This document shows positions 61,750 through 64,000 of a stretch of DNA of 64,000 bases, piece after piece; within the stretch, counting starts at the first letter, position 1; each line of letters starts with the position of its first letter. The notes beneath the pieces are model-generated. The model worked only from the letters and a program-made list of their open reading frames with translations, was not told where the DNA came from and made no database searches. Source of the DNA: an uncultured Clostridia bacterium (GTDB lineage: Bacteria > Bacillota > Clostridia > Christensenellales > Aristaeellaceae); the NCBI GenBank assembly GCA_947166385.1, contig CAMVEB010000002.1, positions 62,001 to 126,000 of the forward strand, written 5' to 3'. The position numbers and the translations under genes are program-made.

Positions 61750-63687
61750 ATGATTCAGATGAAGAAGATGATTTGCCTGATGCTGACCCTTCTGATGACC
61801 TTCGGATCCATGGCTACGCCGGCCGGGGCGGAAAGCGATCCGGTGGAGCGCATTCTCTCCTCCATGTCCCTTCGGGACAAAGTTGCGCAGATGATGATCG
61901 CTTCCTTCCGCGTATGGCAGGAAGAACCGGCGGAAAACGGGGGAAAACCGGAAGAGGAACCGGTCAAAGAAAATATTACCGCGCTGAATGATCCGATCCG
62001 TGAAATGGTCGGCAGGGATCACTTTGGCGGCATGCTGCTGTTTCTGGAGAACTACGCGGAAGCGGAACAGACCCTTCGGCTGATTTCTGATATTCAGGCG
62101 GCCAATCAGGCCGGCGGCGGACTGCCTCAGGTTTTCTTTACAGACCAAGAAGGCGGGTATGTATCCCGGATCAGCTATGGCACCATCGGGGTTGGCAATA
62201 TGGCACTCGGCGCTACGGGAGATACGGAGAACGCGCGAATCATGGCGCGGGTCCACGGCGAAGAACTCGCTCTGCTGGGCATTCAGGCAGACTTCGCACC
62301 GGTGATGGACATCAACAACAACCCGAAAAATCCCATCATCGGCGTTCGCTCCTTCTCAGACGATCCCCAGACTGTCGCGGCATTCGGATGCGCTTATCTG
62401 GCCGGACTTCATGATACCGGAACCATGGCGGTGGTGAAGCATTTTCCGGGCCATGGAAATACCGACACGGACAGCCACACCGGCCTGCCGCTGATCAACA
62501 GCACGTATGATGAACTGAAGCATTTTGAACTGGTACCGTTTCAGGCGGCGATTGACGCCGGCGCGGACATGGTTATGACGGCTCATATCCAGTATCCTCA
62601 GATCGAAAAAGAAACCTATACCTCCATTTCCACAGGGGAACAGATTTATCTTCCGGCCACCATGAGCAAAACCATCCTGACGGATATTCTTCGCGGAGAC
62701 ATGGGTTTTGACGGCGTGATCGTCTGTGACGCGCTGGATATGGCAGCCGTTGCGGATAACTTCAGCACGGAGGATACGATCCGGCTGGCCATCGGAGCGG
62801 GCGTGGATATGCTGATCCTTCCAGCCGTGAGGGACACAGCCTCTTTCCGGCTGACGGATACCTATATTGATACCGCGGCCGCGCTGGCGGAAAGAGGAGA
62901 AATCAGCGAAGAACGGATCAATGAATCCGTTCGCCGGATTCTGGAAATGAAGCAGAAATACGGCGTTCTGGATCTGGCGGATTTCACCCTGACCGATGAG
63001 CAGATTGCCTCCGCCAGGGAAAACATCGGTTCTGCAGGCCATCTGGAAACGGAATGGCAGATTGCTGAAAAATCCCTGACCCTGTTGAAAAATGAAAAAG
63101 GCGCTTTCCCACTGGATGTGAAGGCCGGCGAAAAGACGCTGATCCTGTTTTCGAATTCCTGCGCCAACCGCGCAGGAACGGGTGACCAGGCCCGGATGAT
63201 GCTCGAAGAAAGGCAGACCCTGCCGGAAGGAGCGGAAATCATTGTGATGAGGAATACCCAGGACAATGACGAGGAATGCATCCGGGCGGCTGCGGACGCG
63301 GATCATGTGATTCTGGTACACCGGGTTTCCAATCAGGCCTACATGGATCCGGCCACTGCGAACGGATTCTCTTCCGGAACCTTTGACAGGATTATTTCCG
63401 CTGTGCATGAAGCAGGAAAAACAGTGATTCTGGTCAGCTGCCAGCTGCCCTACGACGCAGCACGTTTCCCGGGGGTAGACGCCATTCTGCTTGCCTACTG
63501 GGGCGGCGTGATGCGGGATCTTCCTGCGGACGGGACAACCCGGTCAACAAACCTGCCGGCAGAACTGCTGGCCTGCTTTGGCGTGGGAGACGTCCGCGGC
63601 AAACTTCCGGTGATTATCCCGGAGCTGGATGAAAACTATCAGCCGACGGACAGAATTCTCTGGTCCCGCGGAGAGCCGGATCAGTAG
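61750..63687 (+). CDS. Secreted glycoside hydrolase family 3 (beta-N-acetylhexosaminidase-like)
   Basis: 645 aa. Signal peptide about 4-27 (MKKMICLMLTLLMTFGSMAT). GH3 catalytic domain: FFTDQEGGYVSRI, APVMDINNNPKNPIIGVRSF, and KHFPGHGNTDTDSHTGLP near 229, the NagZ-type loop carrying the His/Asp acid-base dyad; nucleophile Asp near 327 in VIVCDALDM. A C-terminal alpha/beta domain (about 430-645) follows, absent from short NagZ. The start is uncertain (ATG 61750 or 61759) because no clear ribosome binding site is seen. Likely trims N-acetylglucosaminides from peptidoglycan or host glycans. Confidence 0.9.
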   Translation: MIQMKKMICLMLTLLMTFGSMATPAGAESDPVERILSSMSLRDKVAQMMIASFRVWQEEPAENGGKPEEEPVKENITALNDPIREMVGRDHFGGMLLFLENYAEAEQTLRLISDIQAANQAGGGLPQVFFTDQEGGYVSRISYGTIGVGNMALGATGDTENARIMARVHGEELALLGIQADFAPVMDINNNPKNPIIGVRSFSDDPQTVAAFGCAYLAGLHDTGTMAVVKHFPGHGNTDTDSHTGLPLINSTYDELKHFELVPFQAAIDAGADMVMTAHIQYPQIEKETYTSISTGEQIYLPATMSKTILTDILRGDMGFDGVIVCDALDMAAVADNFSTEDTIRLAIGAGVDMLILPAVRDTASFRLTDTYIDTAAALAERGEISEERINESVRRILEMKQKYGVLDLADFTLTDEQIASARENIGSAGHLETEWQIAEKSLTLLKNEKGAFPLDVKAGEKTLILFSNSCANRAGTGDQARMMLEERQTLPEGAEIIVMRNTQDNDEECIRAAADADHVILVHRVSNQAYMDPATANGFSSGTFDRIISAVHEAGKTVILVSCQLPYDAARFPGVDAILLAYWGGVMRDLPADGTTRSTNLPAELLACFGVGDVRGKLPVIIPELDENYQPTDRILWSRGEPDQ

Positions 63688-63706
63688 TTGAAATCGCGGT
63701 CGTCTG

Positions 63707-64000
63707 TCAAAAATCTCCCTGGCAGTTCAGTTTCATCGCCTTTAACAACTCCTGATTCAAGTCCTCCGGAAATCTCGGAGCAGGCATTTGCTGCGGCGGA
63801 ATTGTTCTGTCCCGGACGAAATCAAACAAGCCGAAGGGACCGTAATAGTCCCAGCTGATTCTTGCGATCCGATGTTCATCAAGCAGGTCGGAAACAATGC
63901 GATACCAATTGATCCGCTGATCCCTGTCAACGGAGAAAGCGTTGCATCCGTACTCTCCGCATACCAGCGGAGCATTCCGCTCATGGCTGAATTCCGCATA
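63707..64000 (-). CDS. Family 5-like cellulase/endoglucanase, C-terminal part (runs off the window)
   Basis: Minus-strand frame open from the right edge to TGA 63707-63709 (97 codons). Reads VCGEYGCNAFSVDRDQRINW, RIVSDLLDEHRIARISWDYY then GPFGLF, the nucleophile Glu and closing Trp regions typical of GH5 cellulases. The start is outside the window. Convergent with the GH3 gene, 19 bp apart. Confidence 0.75.
   Translation of the reverse strand, partial: YAEFSHERNAPLVCGEYGCNAFSVDRDQRINWYRIVSDLLDEHRIARISWDYYGPFGLFDFVRDRTIPPQQMPAPRFPEDLNQELLKAMKLNCQGDF

Overview
The sequence looks like a chromosomal segment of an anaerobic gut or rumen Clostridia-type Firmicute. The evidence is a PolC-type DNA polymerase III, the order frr-uppS-cdsA-dxr-rseP-ispG-polC, a two-gene SufC/SufB-like system, BlaI/BlaR1 and many ECF sigma factors with DUF4179-type partners, and secreted glycoside hydrolases at the right edge. 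No species can be named from the sequence alone. No rRNA, tRNA or CRISPR array was seen.

Region 1 (1-25 kb) is GC-rich, tightly packed core DNA. It opens with two peptide-type ABC ATPases (the first cut by the window edge). Both carry large insertions, and the second is fused to an N-terminal membrane-anchored domain. A consensus promoter then drives frr, and after a terminator comes the isoprenoid/lipid/envelope block uppS-cdsA-dxr-rseP-ispG with polC, joined by ATGA overlaps or short gaps. An FtsB/DivIC-like protein, a Ppx/GppA phosphatase and a minimal SufC-SufB pair follow. Next are degV, birA, cysK with a divergent Rrf2 regulator and a palindromic operator between them, an HD-GYP/GGDEF membrane protein, a 5'-truncated second cysteine synthase, a Nudix-VOC fusion and small membrane or secreted proteins.

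Region 2 (about 26.6-60.6 kb) is visibly AT-richer and almost entirely on the minus strand. It holds a protein-O-mannosyltransferase-like enzyme with N-terminal sugar-binding-type domains and a run of eight uncharacterised secreted proteins (several with SH3-like modules). It also has a HTH/zinc-ribbon plus SHOCT-like cassette fused to a piece of one secreted protein, and a BlaI-BlaR1-ECF operon. Five further ECF sigma genes lie here, each overlapping or abutting a membrane anti-sigma-like partner. The region reads as an envelope-sensing and secretion island. A 2 kb IS1634-type element, flanked by 95-97 bp direct repeats, has inserted into it. That element's transposase is itself split by a 3.1 kb IS21-type element with a 6 bp target duplication. 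Repeated small cassettes (a short coiled-coil ORF plus terminator, and a hairpin just upstream of a ribosome binding site) and a frameshifted secreted-protein gene lie at its right side.

Region 3 (60.7-64 kb) returns to GC-rich sequence: an NADPH/FMN oxidoreductase under a near-perfect promoter whose -10 box sits between 17-bp inverted repeats, a secreted family 3 glycoside hydrolase, and the C-terminal end of a family 5-like cellulase on the opposite strand.
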